Shown: positions 16,542-25,935 of the stretch, in pieces
Numbering within the stretch: position 1 is the stretch's first letter
How the letters are laid out: each line of letters opens with the position of its first letter
NCBI RefSeq assembly: GCF_000178855.1
Contig: NZ_ADVG01000001.1
Coordinates: 2,455,481-2,519,480 of the forward strand
Reading direction: 5' to 3'
From: Ktedonobacter racemifer DSM 44963
GTDB taxonomy: Bacteria; Chloroflexota; Ktedonobacteria; Ktedonobacterales; Ktedonobacteraceae
Length of the DNA: 64,000 bases
Position numbers and translations under genes: made by a program
The notes under the pieces: model-generated
Database searches by the model: none
What the model was told of the DNA's origin: nothing
Seen by the model: only the letters and a program-made list of their open reading frames with translations

Positions 16542-16904
16542 TGCCCAGGCAACAACGAGAGCGGGGGCAAACGTTTGAATGGAAAGACGCGCAAAGGTAG
16601 CCCCTGGCTCCGTTCTGCCCTGGTGGAGGCAGCTCATGCTGCCACCCACTGTAAGGATTCTTACCTCTCTGCCCAATATCAGCGACTCGTCGTTCGCCGA
16701 GGGGGCAAGAAGGCAACGATTGCCATTTGGCACACGCTCCTGGTGATGATCTACCACATCCTCTCAGAAGACGAAGACTATGAAGAATTAGGAGGCAATT
16801 ACTTCGATGAATGGGACCGGCAAGCGGTCCAGAAGCGACTCGTTCGCCGGTTAGAGAAGTTGGGCTACGAGGTGACGTTAGAGCCAACTTCTCCAGCAGC
16901 TTAG
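16542..16904 (+). CDS. IS110-family transposase, exon 2
   Basis: 120 codons plus stop, starting TGC. It reads CPGNNESGGKRLNGKTRKGS, the IS110 C-terminal domain with the conserved Pro-Gly...Ser-x-Gly region that supplies the catalytic serine. Then come RSALVEAAHAATHCKDSYLS and GKKATIAIWHTLLVMIYHIL, the usual end of the family. It is in frame with exon 1 only after removal of the intron at 15900-16541. There is no start or ribosome-binding site of its own. Confidence 0.88.
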   Translation, partial: CPGNNESGGKRLNGKTRKGSPWLRSALVEAAHAATHCKDSYLSAQYQRLVVRRGGKKATIAIWHTLLVMIYHILSEDEDYEELGGNYFDEWDRQAVQKRLVRRLEKLGYEVTLEPTSPAA

Positions 16905-17236
16905 CTTGAACAAAGAAACGAAGTCGAGCTCCAAGCCAGCCGACGACATGGCGTGCCAGTCGGCTACAGGTTTTTTTGTGCTCTGTGTACCTCCTCTCAG
17001 AGGTTTCCTTTTTCAAGGGAGGGAGTATCTTCTGAGAAGCCCAGCCTTTTCATACGGAGTGGTGCGCCTGCGGCGCACCACGTTTCAAAAGCGAGCCAGA
17101 TCCAACATTCACGCTATTTACCACCAGAGGCGCTGACATGGGTGTGTCCTACGCAGGCCTCCAGGTTGTTGTTATCGACCTATCCCCTCTGAGCGTGCGA
17201 GTGATGCTCTGGACATGAATCCAGGTGAGTTTCTCG
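16905..17236. other. IS110 right flank, no gene seen
   Basis: Contains the palindrome GTGCGCCTGCGGCGCAC near 17062-17078 and the string CCAACATTCACGCTATTTACC at about 17102. A similar string recurs near 18218 in the next gap, suggesting a shared mobile-element edge. No frame has support. Confidence 0.4.
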
Positions 17237-17701
17237 TTAGGATGCCTGGTAGACGGTAAAAGTGGTCCCTGGATAGGGAACTTTGAACTCATAGGTAAAG
17301 TGAGTAGTATCAAGAACGTTAGAAGCAAGAACATACCAGGTATTCACGGAAGTAATGTTCTTCCAGCTTCCATACCCTTTTATTGCACCCGTTGTTTTAT
17401 CAAGGAAAACCACGCGTGCTTGTGTTGGGCCAGCTTGTTGTGTGACTTTGATGTTAATGTCATTACAATATGGAGAAGCAATAAAGGTGTGATCGATGGC
17501 AAAGTAAGTGAGGTCACTTGCTATTACATAGGAACCAATCTTAAATGCCTGACCATAACATGTAGTAGTAGCTGGTTGTAAACGAACTGCATGCCCTGTT
17601 GTGGCGGCATGCGCCGAAGGAGCAGACGTAAAAGCGCTGAATGAGAACAGTGCTGCAGCGAGAAGAACCCCACACAGTACCATTTTTACAGTTGTTCGCA
17701 T
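17237..17701 (-). CDS. Secreted protein of unknown function
   Basis: 154 aa. A Sec signal peptide is clear: basic MRTTVK, hydrophobic MVLCGVLLAAALFSFSAF, and a cleavage-like APSAHAATT around residue 33. The mature part is beta-rich with two cysteines (TTCYGQ and SPYCND) that could form a disulfide, and aromatic repeats (KGYGSWKNITSVNTWYV, FTYEFKVPYPGTTFTVYQ). No known domain recognised. It stands alone, with an AGGAG-like sequence upstream of the ATG, and probably acts outside the cell. Confidence 0.75.
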   Translation of the reverse strand: MRTTVKMVLCGVLLAAALFSFSAFTSAPSAHAATTGHAVRLQPATTTCYGQAFKIGSYVIASDLTYFAIDHTFIASPYCNDINIKVTQQAGPTQARVVFLDKTTGAIKGYGSWKNITSVNTWYVLASNVLDTTHFTYEFKVPYPGTTFTVYQAS

Positions 17702-18380
17702 CGTATTTTTTCTCCTTGTCTGTGGAACAGCAGAATGGCAAAACTAAATGTTGCAATTAACAGTGTACAAAAGAGAAAAGGTATGTACCAGGACAGGCAT
17801 CGGCCACTTTCCGGTCAAAATGCATTGGTGGCTTCTGATGCTGTTTTTGTGAATTGGCGTCACCTAGATAATTCTTTTTTACATTTCTCACTTTTTTAAG
17901 TGATAGCACCAATATATCTCTTCTTGTTGGTAAGAGTCGGGTGGTAATAAGCGCGAAGAGTTCTTACACATTCTCGGTGGAGCTCGCTTACTTACTAGTA
18001 AATTGGCTGAAAGTTCGGACAAACGAGAAACCATGAAGCTAACACTGCACTCAGAGCAAATGGTGCTCAATAGTGGATAGAAACCTGTAATACATCTTTT
18101 TTTTCTTGAAAAGTGACCATTGTATTGTGATGAGTCAAACAGTGTAAATTGTGTCGAACCTTCGGACCATTGTTTTTGGGCTGAAGGTTCGGGCAAAGAG
18201 TCCTCAGCCCAGTATTTGCGTCCCAACATTCAGCCCATTTACCACTCCAGAAGTGAAAAAGAAGACACCCTATTTCGTGGATGTCTTCTCGGATACACCT
18301 GGAACAAAAGGAGCGCGCTCTCACTTACTGCTAGAGATTTGTACGGGAATTGATCGCCTCATTGCCATCCTGCTTTGGAT
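17702..18380. other. 679-bp intergenic region, possible remnants
   Basis: AT-rich in the first half. A short stem (AGAAGACA...TGTCTTCT) lies near 18261-18290. The string CCAACATTCAGCCCATTTACC at about 18218 resembles one at 17102. Frames here are short and lack starts; nothing is called. Confidence 0.4.
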
Positions 18381-21080
18381 TTAATTTGCAGAGAAGTCCT
18401 GGTCCAAGGTCTCTTCTCCACAATGTTGAGAAAACACGCCTTTTTTCCGCTGCTCTTGATCCTGTACGAGCTGAACATAGAGCGCTTGCGTGGCCTTCGT
18501 TTTCGGATGATCTTCTCCTAGAGACTGCGAGCGAATCTTCAAGGCCCGTTCAACAAGGGAAAACGCCTCGTACAGTTCACCCTGCTTCTGAAAAAAGATA
18601 CCTAGATCATGCAATGTTTCTGCTGTCTCAGGATGGGTTGGTCCCAAAACCTGCTCTTGAATATGCAATGCTTGTCGATAGAGTGGTTTTGCTTCCACAT
18701 ACTTCCCCTGATGACAGTAGAGGTTAGCCAACCCAGTGAGTGCCTGAGGCATCAAGCCATGCTCCGCTCCCTGACTCTGTTCGCTGATACGTAACGCTCG
18801 TTGATAGAGCGACTCCGCCTCCGCATATTTGCTCTGATACCGATAAAGTTCAGCCAGATTATGAAGGGCTTGGGCCGCCAAGCGATGCTCATGACCCAGA
18901 GCCTGCTCCCAGATATGTAACGCTCGCTGAAAGAGTGGTTCCGCTTCCACGTACTTGCCCTGATCTCGGTAGAGCAGTGCCAGGTCGTGCAACGTTTGTG
19001 CTGTCTCAGGATGATGCAACCCAAGATGCTGCTCTCGGAGAGAGAGCGCTCGCTGAAAGAGTGGTCCCGACTCCACAGACTTGCCCTGATATCGGTAGAG
19101 TTCAGCCAGATTGTGAAGGGCTTGAGCCACTACAGGATGCTCGGGTCCTAGGGACTGCTCCCAAATATGTAATGCTCGCAGAAAGAGCGGCCCCGCCTCT
19201 GTATACTTGCCTTGAGACGCATAGAGCGTCGCCAGATTGTTGAGTGGAAGAGCAAGCTGCAGATGATCAGGGTCCAGGACTTGCTCGTATACATGTAATG
19301 AGCGCAGACAGAGAGGTTCTGCCTCCACATATTTGCCTTGATCTCGGTAGAGATTGGCCAGATTAGTGAGCACTCCAGCCTTCTGCAAATGCTCACTCCC
19401 CGGAACTTGCTCTAAAATAGACAACGCTCGCCGATAGAGTGGTTCTGCTTCCCCGTATTTGCCTTCTCGCCAATAGAGGACCGCTAGATTATTTAGCGAG
19501 GTAGCTACCTGGGGATGGTCTGGCCCCAGAACCTGCTCCCGAATATGGAACGCTCGCTGGTAGAGTGGCTCTGCTTCTCCATATTGTCCACGCTCACGTA
19601 AATACTGTGCTACTTTGGACGCTAAGGACGCCAGAGCAAGAGAGCGTTCAGCGGCTTCCACTCGGTGCAAACAGAGGAGGGCATGCGGCAACAGCCGCTC
19701 ACATTGTTTCCAGATGAAGTACTCCGTTATTGCTGATATTTCAGGGAATATAACGTCAAGAGCGTGAAGAACCCGCAGGTTCCATTCTTCTCGTTCTGCC
19801 TCTGTCAGAGAATCCAGGAGAATCGCCTGCACGAGCCGATGGATCGAAAATGTCTGTGCTTCTGCCTGACGCGAGAGCAGGGAATAAGAACACGCAGCCG
19901 CAACCACCTGATTCCAGTCCAGCGCTTCGCAACTCACAGCTTTCAGTGTTTCTCCGAGATACTCAGCCTCCTGGCGAAAGAGCTCTTCGGGAATAGCATC
20001 CGGCTGCAGCAGTGCACAGACTCGTAAAAGATCCAATACTGCTGGGTGACGTTCAGCTGTCGCCATGATAGCCAGGGTGAATGTGGTGGAAACGGATGCA
20101 GGGTGATCCTGCACCCCCTCTCCTCGCCGCTGGAGCAGAAGAGTTCGTCGGGTAGAAAAGAGTTCCAGGTAGGCAGACAGTCCACACTGCGTTTCTTCCA
20201 GGTAGGCTCCTGCTTGATCGAGCGCCAGAGGCAATCCTCCCATGACTGTGAACAGTCCCGTCGCCGCCTCATACTGGGAAGGCAAGCGCGCAGCTAGTTG
20301 GCGTATCTGTTCGCTGGTGGCTTCCGCCTCCAGCACTTTGGCACGACGTAACAGCAACAGCATCCCTTCCTCGTGTTCCATGGGCGAGACATGAATGCTT
20401 CGTCCACGTGTTCCCAGAGTCTGCAAGCGTGTCGTCAGGAGGGTCGCCCCGTGTCGTACCGCTGGAAGAACGTGATCTAACACGTTCAGGTCTTCTACAT
20501 TATCACAGATGAGTAGCCATTGATCATGCAGCGTCAGCCAGTTTCGGACTGCCATGATAACACGTTGCCGATCCTTGTCGTCCTGTTCTGGCAATTGGAG
20601 TACATCGGCAACGTGCCGTACATCGAAGGCAATGCTCTCGGCGGTCTCTGCCCTGACCCAGAAGATCGCGCGATACTTCCGAGCAGACCGATAGGCATAC
20701 TCTAGCGCGATTTGCGTCTTGCCGACGCCCCCCAGTCCATGAAGCGCGTACACCTGGGTATACACAGCCTCCTGATCTATGGAGAGAGAGGTGTGGAGTG
20801 ACGCGAGGATGTCATCTCGACCAGTGAAGAAGGGATTGCGTGGATAGGGAACATACCACAGAGGGGTGGGAGGGGCCTGGGTCTCCTGATCTCCAAACAA
20901 ATCTTCAAGACGTAGCCCGAAAAAGCGACTGAGTTGGAGCCGGACAGAGGCTTGAGGAAGCGCCTGTCCTTGCTCCCAACGACGGATACTCCTGGCAGAG
21001 AGGGCAAGCGCCTCAGCTAAAGCCTCTTGCGACAAATGACGGCGCAATCGTTCCTGGCGCAAACGGTTCCCAAAACGCAT
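18381..21080 (-). CDS. XRE-HTH / NB-ARC STAND NTPase / TPR regulator
   Basis: 899 aa in three parts. Residues 1-65 are an XRE-type HTH (LRQERLRRHLSQEALAEALA). Residues ~75-420 are an NB-ARC ATPase: Walker A GLGGVGKTQIALEYAY, Walker B WLLICDNVED, sensor-like TTRLQTLGTRG, and GLPLALDQAGAYL. Residues ~470-870 hold about nine 42-aa TPRs of the kinesin-light-chain type (LHNLAELYRYQGKYVEAEPL). Known: STAND proteins are signal-operated switches in which the repeats sense a ligand and the HTH or effector responds. The neighbouring repeats are very alike, suggesting recent internal duplication. Target and ligand are unknown. No effector nuclease or TIR domain is seen. Confidence 0.9.
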   Translation of the reverse strand: MRFGNRLRQERLRRHLSQEALAEALALSARSIRRWEQGQALPQASVRLQLSRFFGLRLEDLFGDQETQAPPTPLWYVPYPRNPFFTGRDDILASLHTSLSIDQEAVYTQVYALHGLGGVGKTQIALEYAYRSARKYRAIFWVRAETAESIAFDVRHVADVLQLPEQDDKDRQRVIMAVRNWLTLHDQWLLICDNVEDLNVLDHVLPAVRHGATLLTTRLQTLGTRGRSIHVSPMEHEEGMLLLLRRAKVLEAEATSEQIRQLAARLPSQYEAATGLFTVMGGLPLALDQAGAYLEETQCGLSAYLELFSTRRTLLLQRRGEGVQDHPASVSTTFTLAIMATAERHPAVLDLLRVCALLQPDAIPEELFRQEAEYLGETLKAVSCEALDWNQVVAAACSYSLLSRQAEAQTFSIHRLVQAILLDSLTEAEREEWNLRVLHALDVIFPEISAITEYFIWKQCERLLPHALLCLHRVEAAERSLALASLASKVAQYLRERGQYGEAEPLYQRAFHIREQVLGPDHPQVATSLNNLAVLYWREGKYGEAEPLYRRALSILEQVPGSEHLQKAGVLTNLANLYRDQGKYVEAEPLCLRSLHVYEQVLDPDHLQLALPLNNLATLYASQGKYTEAGPLFLRALHIWEQSLGPEHPVVAQALHNLAELYRYQGKSVESGPLFQRALSLREQHLGLHHPETAQTLHDLALLYRDQGKYVEAEPLFQRALHIWEQALGHEHRLAAQALHNLAELYRYQSKYAEAESLYQRALRISEQSQGAEHGLMPQALTGLANLYCHQGKYVEAKPLYRQALHIQEQVLGPTHPETAETLHDLGIFFQKQGELYEAFSLVERALKIRSQSLGEDHPKTKATQALYVQLVQDQEQRKKGVFSQHCGEETLDQDFSAN

Positions 21081-21440
21081 GGAGATAATTCATCCCTCCT
21101 GAATTGCTTGCAGGTATTGATCTATATACAGCAACACAAATACAGTATAAACGAAGAGAATCGGCATGTAAAGCGCTTGGGGCAAAGCGGCCTGAGAATG
21201 TCCAGTAGCTGTCCTGGTAGGAGATTCCCTTTCCTTGTACACTTCTGAGAAAGAAGCGTTGGCTTCTTTGGAAGACGCTTCTGAGAAACATGTGACAACA
21301 ATGAATCGATCCGACTATAGGCCTTTTGTTTTTCGCTTTCTCGCTGTTTCTCATGTAAAAAAGAGGAGAGAAAGGAATACCTATGTCTCGTAAAACGCTT
21401 CTGGACAGGAGGGCCTCTACGGAGCCTCAGCAATGGGACG
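21081..21440. other. Intergenic, upstream of the STAND regulator
   Basis: Contains AGGAGGG 14 nt before the regulator start, and the tail of the next gene's transcript. An imperfect CTTCTGAGAAAGAAGCG/CGCTTCTGAGAAA repeat pair lies near 21243-21290. No gene seen. Confidence 0.4.
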
Positions 21441-22274
21441 CTACAAGCCTCCTGGATGAAAGAAGCATCCCCTGTCATGTGTGCGGGGAGTGTCAACCTG
21501 TTGTACTTGCTCTATTCTCTCTCTGATGCTGTTGAGAAACTGTTTTACCTTCTTTTGATCTAATGTTTTGTCACATGTTCCGGCGCGTAAAGCGAGAGCT
21601 TGCGTAAGCAGCTCACCATCAGCAACACGTGTTTTGGCCCACTCAATCGCATCTACTTTTGATGACCATTGATTCTCTTCAGCAAATCGCCACCCTCGAC
21701 ATGCATTGAGGATACTGGAATAGCCAGCCTCATCATGGTCTGTATGCCAGCGCAATGAAGTGAGAAGAGCATTGAGTAGCCATGTTCTCGGAATGACCCC
21801 AAAGAGTTCGTGAGCATCTGGGCCAAAAATGCTGATACCATGTTCTCGTGCAATTGATCGATCGAGGAGAAACCAGTGAAATGATTCATCCTTTGAATCA
21901 TAGGTGACGTGAAAGCACATTTGAGGACCAGAATTGAGATTCACTTCAAATCCGGCAGTTGGAGAGGGGATAGTTACTTTCTCTCTACTGTAGAGAACAA
22001 ATTCACATCCTCGCGTTGGACATGGTAAGGAAGGATGGGCAAGTAAGGAAGTAATCTGTTCCTTTTCTTCCTGGCTGAGTTGTCGTGCACATACCCCTTG
22101 TATATCGATATCGCTTCTACCAGCAATAAACCCTCCTAATGCTGCGGAACCGACTATGTAGACCCCTAATAAATTCCCTTGCAAATAGTTATGAAGTAAC
22201 TGAACCATTTGCAGAGAGTAGGTTTGAATTTCGGGTGGCAGGTTCTGCAATCGAGTATCAGGATTGATTGACAC
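21441..22274 (-). CDS. Aminoglycoside adenylyltransferase-like nucleotidyltransferase
   Basis: 277 aa from GTG 22274, chosen because AAGGAGG precedes it by 6 nt; an upstream in-frame ATG has no such site. The nucleotidyltransferase signature GSAALGGFIAGRSDIDIQGV (residues ~40-60) supplies the metal-binding Asp pair. The all-helical C-terminal part with WLLNALLTSLRWHT and WAKTRV resembles the AadA/DUF4111 group. Known relatives adenylylate aminoglycosides such as streptomycin or spectinomycin. Whether this one gives resistance cannot be told from sequence alone. Single gene, not in an obvious cassette. Confidence 0.8.
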   Translation of the reverse strand: MSINPDTRLQNLPPEIQTYSLQMVQLLHNYLQGNLLGVYIVGSAALGGFIAGRSDIDIQGVCARQLSQEEKEQITSLLAHPSLPCPTRGCEFVLYSREKVTIPSPTAGFEVNLNSGPQMCFHVTYDSKDESFHWFLLDRSIAREHGISIFGPDAHELFGVIPRTWLLNALLTSLRWHTDHDEAGYSSILNACRGWRFAEENQWSSKVDAIEWAKTRVADGELLTQALALRAGTCDKTLDQKKVKQFLNSIRERIEQVQQVDTPRTHDRGCFFHPGGL

Positions 22275-22749
22275 TTGACACCTCCTTGGATAAGTACACA
22301 CAAGCGTTTCCTATCTCGCGCCCAGATGCCTGAGAAGTTCTAGCTAGCCTTGCCCACTTCCCCTCTTCTTATTCCTTGCACCATCCGTATTCTCCCTCTC
22401 TTGCAAGAGTACGTCTACCAGCATGGAGAACGGCTACGAGCGGTATTGGGAAAGCAATTTGAGACAATAACGCCAGCAGAATCGCAACTATTCGATGGAG
22501 ATAGTGACATTTTGACAGCGACAGACCTCTTTATAGTATAAAACAGTACAAGTATGATAACGCTAGTTTTCTCGAGGCCTTGAAGCAACTATCTAGGTGG
22601 TATTGGGGACGTATTGTAGAGACGTTTCTAGCTCTCCACATACAATTGTGTACTTGTTTCCATAGGCGTGAGATTAGCATCCTTGTTAGTTATAAGTAAA
22701 GGAGCTGAGCGTTCTTGATCTAGCTGAATGCGAAAAAGAAAGAAGTTCC
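22275..22749. other. Intergenic with a short unassigned frame
   Basis: A 63-codon + frame at 22350-22541 (YQHGERLRAVLGKQFETITP in its middle) has protein-like composition but no ribosome-binding site; it may be a gene fragment. The rest shows nothing. Confidence 0.3.
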
Positions 22750-22819
22750 TATCTATACATACCAGTATGGTCGGCGGAAAGATTGCTCCTTCCGCCGACC
22801 ATACTGGTATGTATAGATA
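22750..22819. repeat. 30-bp perfect inverted repeat, 10-nt loop
   Basis: TATCTATACATACCAGTATG plus GTCGGCGGAA (22750-22779) is exactly mirrored at 22790-22819. It may be a bidirectional terminator or the relic of a small element. No strong T-tract follows. One of many such repeats in the window. Confidence 0.9.
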
Positions 22820-22929
22820 CTTTCCCATTTGCTTTGGTAGCAACAATCCCTACAGTGAATAAAGGAGTATAGTCGCTCGCGAATCAGGTTCTAACAGAGA
22901 ATTCCCCTTTTTCTGACCACAGAGAAAAC

Positions 22930-22978
22930 GAAGAAGCCTTGACACTGGTTGATTTTGTCAATGTGTCAAGGCTTCTTC
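22930..22978. terminator. Stem-loop before HTH cassette A
   Basis: GAAGAAGCCTTGACAC (22930-22945) pairs perfectly with GTGTCAAGGCTTCTTC (22963-22978), loop 17 nt, followed by TTCTT. It occupies the same place relative to the 31-nt motif as the stem-loops at 3262, 52284, 57876 and 60461, but its sequence is different. Confidence 0.7.
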
Positions 22979-22984
22979 TTCTTA

Positions 22985-23336
22985 CGGAACCGACGGGCGA
23001 CGAACCACCGGTCGCACCTGGCCTTGATCCCTGTTGAGAAGGTGTTTGCTGGTCGCAATAACATTCTAATCCATACACCGAAATCGAGTGCTGATTATGC
23101 CCAATCTGGCACCCCATTTGAACAGGCCCTTGAGAATCCAGTAGGCATTCCTTTACCGCAACGACACCCAGGACCAGACGCCCCACCATGGAAAATCCCT
23201 GTCTCCGAATAGTCTAACGTAGTACGCCGTGTTCTTGAGAACCAAGAACCACTACGCAAGGTTGCTGGTGATTATGGTGTTTCGCATGAGACGGTTCGAC
23301 GCGTGATCAATGCTGCTCAGAAGAGAACAAGCTCAT
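22985..23336 (+). pseudogene. Dispersed HTH cassette A (RNRRATNHRS...HTH)
   Basis: Starts with the 31-nt motif (22985-23015), read as RNRRATNHRS. It continues ALIPVEKVFAGRNNILIHTP, KSSADYAQSGTPFEQALENP and PGPDAPPWKIPVSE. A TAG follows. After it the frame carries SNVVRRVLENQEPLRKVAGD and YGVSHETVRRVINAAQKR, a Psq/HTH-7-like helix-turn-helix. The TAG stands where copy E (60494-60835) has TGG (W), so this copy is a nonsense mutant. Confidence 0.75.
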
Positions 23337-23842
23337 CTATTCGGCCCGTGTTCCCTCTTGCATTAGTTTTATGATATCTTGACGCAATTCTGCAAGTATC
23401 TGATTTATCCACACTGCCTTTTTTAAGGCATCAGCGATATCCGCGCCTTGTTCTGATTCTTGCTTCGTGTGATCTAACGCCCCTCCAAAAATGCGCTCGT
23501 GCTCATGGTGCTGGAAGAGGCTTTCTCGACAAACTAGTATGTATCTCCTTTCGCTTTCTGCTAAATGTCACATATACAGCCTATTCTTGTTACAAGATCT
23601 AATTCTTTTTCCGTAAAAGAGGTTCGCACCAGCTACTCGGTGTTTCTCGACCCAGCATGTGTCTTGAGATGCTTCTTTAGTCTTCTATACATGTATTTTT
23701 GTCTGTTTAACGGGGAAAACACAGAAAAAAGGTCGGGACCCCTGAAGGGCCTTTCTTGCCCACGAGCTATCTTTTTTCTTAGGAAATGCGTACCATATGA
23801 GAAAATGAGTGAAGAGTAATGCAGAGAAAGGAAGCAATTCAT
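23337..23842. other. Intergenic with a possible minus-strand gene relic
   Basis: On the minus strand, 23341-23545 reads HHEHERIFGGALDHTKQESE, then ADIADALKKAVWINQILAEL and RQDIIKLMQEGTRAE before a stop. This is an amphipathic, protein-like helix. AAAGGAG lies just upstream but no start codon is in frame, so it is probably frameshifted. Nothing else seen. Confidence 0.35.
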
Positions 23843-25144
23843 ATGTATAGCGCGCCATTCCCGCTTGCAGCGACCGTCAAGGCACTGCGTAGCGAACAGA
23901 TCGGACTAGAAACATATATCAATGACATTTGCGCACGTATCGAAGCCACAGAACCATACATTGAGGCATTGTTGCCGGAGGAAAACCGGCGCGGTCGGTT
24001 ACTGAACGAGGCAGTAGCTTTACAGAAGCGCTTTCCAGACCCGGCACGTCGCCCGGCTTTGTATGGAGCTTTACTAGGCGTCAAAGACCTTTTTCACATC
24101 GATGGTTTCGCCACTCATGCCGGTTCAAAGCTGCCGCCAGAAGTATTCCACGGCCCGGAGGCTTCTTGCATCAGAAAACTGCGCGAGGCCGGAGCACTGA
24201 TCCTTGGCCTGACTGTAGCCGCTGAATTCGCCTATTTTGAACCGGGAACAACCCGCAATCCGCATAATCCAGAGCATACGCCTGGAGGCTCAAGCAGCGG
24301 GTCCGCAGCAGCGGTCGTGGCAGGTTATTGTCAGCTCGCATTGGGAACACAGACCAGCGGCTCGATCGTTCGCCCGGCGGCTTTTTGCGGCGTGATCGGT
24401 TTTAAAGCCACCTATGGCAGGATTGCCACCGATGGATTGATCTTCTGTGCCCCAACACTGGACACGCTCGGCTACTTTACGCAAGACCTCGCGGGCCTGC
24501 AACTAGTTGCCCCCTTGCTCTGTCAGGGCTGGCAACCGGTCGCCTCACTCCCAACGAAACCGGTGCTGGGCATTCCCGAAGGCCCCTACCTGGCGCTGGC
24601 TTCAAGCGAAGCGCTGGCCGTCTTTGAGCGACAGGTAGCAGTGCTAGAAAAAGCAGGCTATACTTTGCGCCGCGTGCCGATATTCCAGGATATCGATGCA
24701 ATCCATCACCGCCATATGCGCCTGGTGTGCGCGGAAATGGCGCGGACACACGCTGATTGGTTCGGGCAATACGAGCTACTCTATCGGCCCCGTACAACGC
24801 AGGCAATCCACGAAGGACTGGCTATCAGCTATCCCGAATTCGACCTCTATCGGGCCAGTCCGGGTGCCCTGCGCACCGAGATAGAAACGCTGATGGAGTC
24901 CGCCGGCATCGATCTCTGGATCTGCCCGTCAGCAGTTGGACCAGCCCCCGCAAGCATAGCGACCACAGGTGATGCTGCCATGAACGTGCCGTGGACACAC
25001 GCGGGCTTGCCGACAATCAGTTTGCCTGTCGGCAGCGCAGCCAATGGTTTGCCACTTGGCCTGCAATGCATCGGGCGTTTTCAATGCGACGAGTACCTGC
25101 TGGCATGGGCGCCAGGACTGGCGGAGGCGCTGGGCATGGTCTGA
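23843..25144 (+). CDS. Amidase signature family enzyme
   Basis: 433 aa from ATG 23843, preceded by AAAGGAA at a normal distance. An ATG 24 nt upstream has its purines too close. The Ser-cisSer-Lys triad is visible: Lys in LLGVKDLFHI (~78), the glycine-serine loop PGGSSSGSAAAVVAG (~150-165), and the nucleophile in GTQTSGSIVRPAAFCGVIGFK (~175). Known reaction: hydrolysis of a carboxamide to acid and ammonia. Substrates range from small amides to Glu-tRNA(Gln). Being solitary without gatB/gatC, a catabolic amidase is likelier than GatA. Ends near a convergent acetyltransferase-like fragment. Confidence 0.9.
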   Translation: MYSAPFPLAATVKALRSEQIGLETYINDICARIEATEPYIEALLPEENRRGRLLNEAVALQKRFPDPARRPALYGALLGVKDLFHIDGFATHAGSKLPPEVFHGPEASCIRKLREAGALILGLTVAAEFAYFEPGTTRNPHNPEHTPGGSSSGSAAAVVAGYCQLALGTQTSGSIVRPAAFCGVIGFKATYGRIATDGLIFCAPTLDTLGYFTQDLAGLQLVAPLLCQGWQPVASLPTKPVLGIPEGPYLALASSEALAVFERQVAVLEKAGYTLRRVPIFQDIDAIHHRHMRLVCAEMARTHADWFGQYELLYRPRTTQAIHEGLAISYPEFDLYRASPGALRTEIETLMESAGIDLWICPSAVGPAPASIATTGDAAMNVPWTHAGLPTISLPVGSAANGLPLGLQCIGRFQCDEYLLAWAPGLAEALGMV

Positions 25145-25420
25145 TTTATGTTCCATCAAAGGGTATGGCACCAATGTGTCTGGTTCTGTCAGAACTGAGA
25201 ACACTGTTACGTACCCAACAATCTGTCCATCAATCCGAGCAACGTCAATGTGAACATTCTGAGCCGACATCTCGAGAAAGCGATGGGCATTCGCTAAAAG
25301 TGTCTTTTGATGAGGTGAGTCACGTGATCCAGCCATGGCAATTGCATATGCGTCAGCATTGTGCCAAGGAAGCGGCTCAATTTCCAAGCGAAGAGTCGCA
25401 GGAATAACTATAACCGTCAA
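25145..25420 (-). pseudogene. Possible acetyltransferase-like N-terminal fragment
   Basis: Minus-strand frame of ~92 codons abutting the amidase stop. It contains HRFLEMSAQNVHIDVARIDG and QIVGYVTVFSVLTEPDTLVP, a pattern seen in GNAT-type proteins (an IVGYV strand after a polar segment). The only start is a TTG without a ribosome-binding site. The frame continues into antisense of the amidase, so the 3' end of the original gene is lost. Weak call. Confidence 0.3.
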
Positions 25421-25533
25421 AACCTATCCAATCTCTCACTCAGGAGCTTCCCTTCTCGCGCAATAAAATCTTCTTTGCCTGTAACGCTACCCTGCACACC
25501 ACCACCAACAAACACAACAAGGTTGCTCTCGGG

Positions 25534-25567
25534 TCTACTTGGACTAAGACCTATTAGTCCAAGTAGA
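25534..25567. repeat. 14-bp perfect inverted repeat, 6-nt loop
   Basis: TCTACTTGGACTAA (25534-25547), loop GACCTA, TTAGTCCAAGTAGA (25554-25567). Placed like a terminator in the gap before the Hsp70 operon. Confidence 0.85.
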
Positions 25568-25640
25568 GTGAGGGAGATACGCTTGTGGGTGATCTTACAC
25601 GCTACCAGGAAGGGGCTCGCAGGACCAGGAACTGGTTCTT

Positions 25641-25870
25641 CTTCAGCTTAGGAAAAGGAGTGCCGTGGATCTGTTGCCTGACCAAGAAACAGCTTCAGTA
25701 GCCAAATGAGGAAAAAGGCATGCTGATGTGTGGGCCGTCAATCGCGACCGCGCAGGCTCATATGCAGAAGATATTCTACAAGGAACTCCTTATACACAGC
25801 AGATAGCCGAATGCTGGCACCTGCTGTTAAACCTCCCAGAAGCCATAAGCTGTGATGTAGCTCATAGATG
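25641..25870 (+). pseudogene. ISL3-family transposase fragment
   Basis: Reading on + gives RKRSAVDLLPDQETASVAK, a TGA, then in the same frame HADVWAVNRDRAGSYAEDIL and QGTPYTQQIAECWHLLLNLP. This matches the ISL3 transposase core (VDLLPDR... then SRDRA.AYA... then QVADRWHLL.NL). Both flanks are missing and a stop interrupts it. It lies 66 bp before the TPR gene of the Hsp70 operon. Confidence 0.7.
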
Positions 25871-25935
25871 TGATTCGCTAAAATAAGATATACTTATGCA
25901 GGTACGGCAAAAAGATTCTGGAAAGTTACACGCGT

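Noticed and set aside
16953..17192. Frames in the IS110 right flank
   Set aside because: Short, without starts, and covering a palindrome. Treated as element edge.
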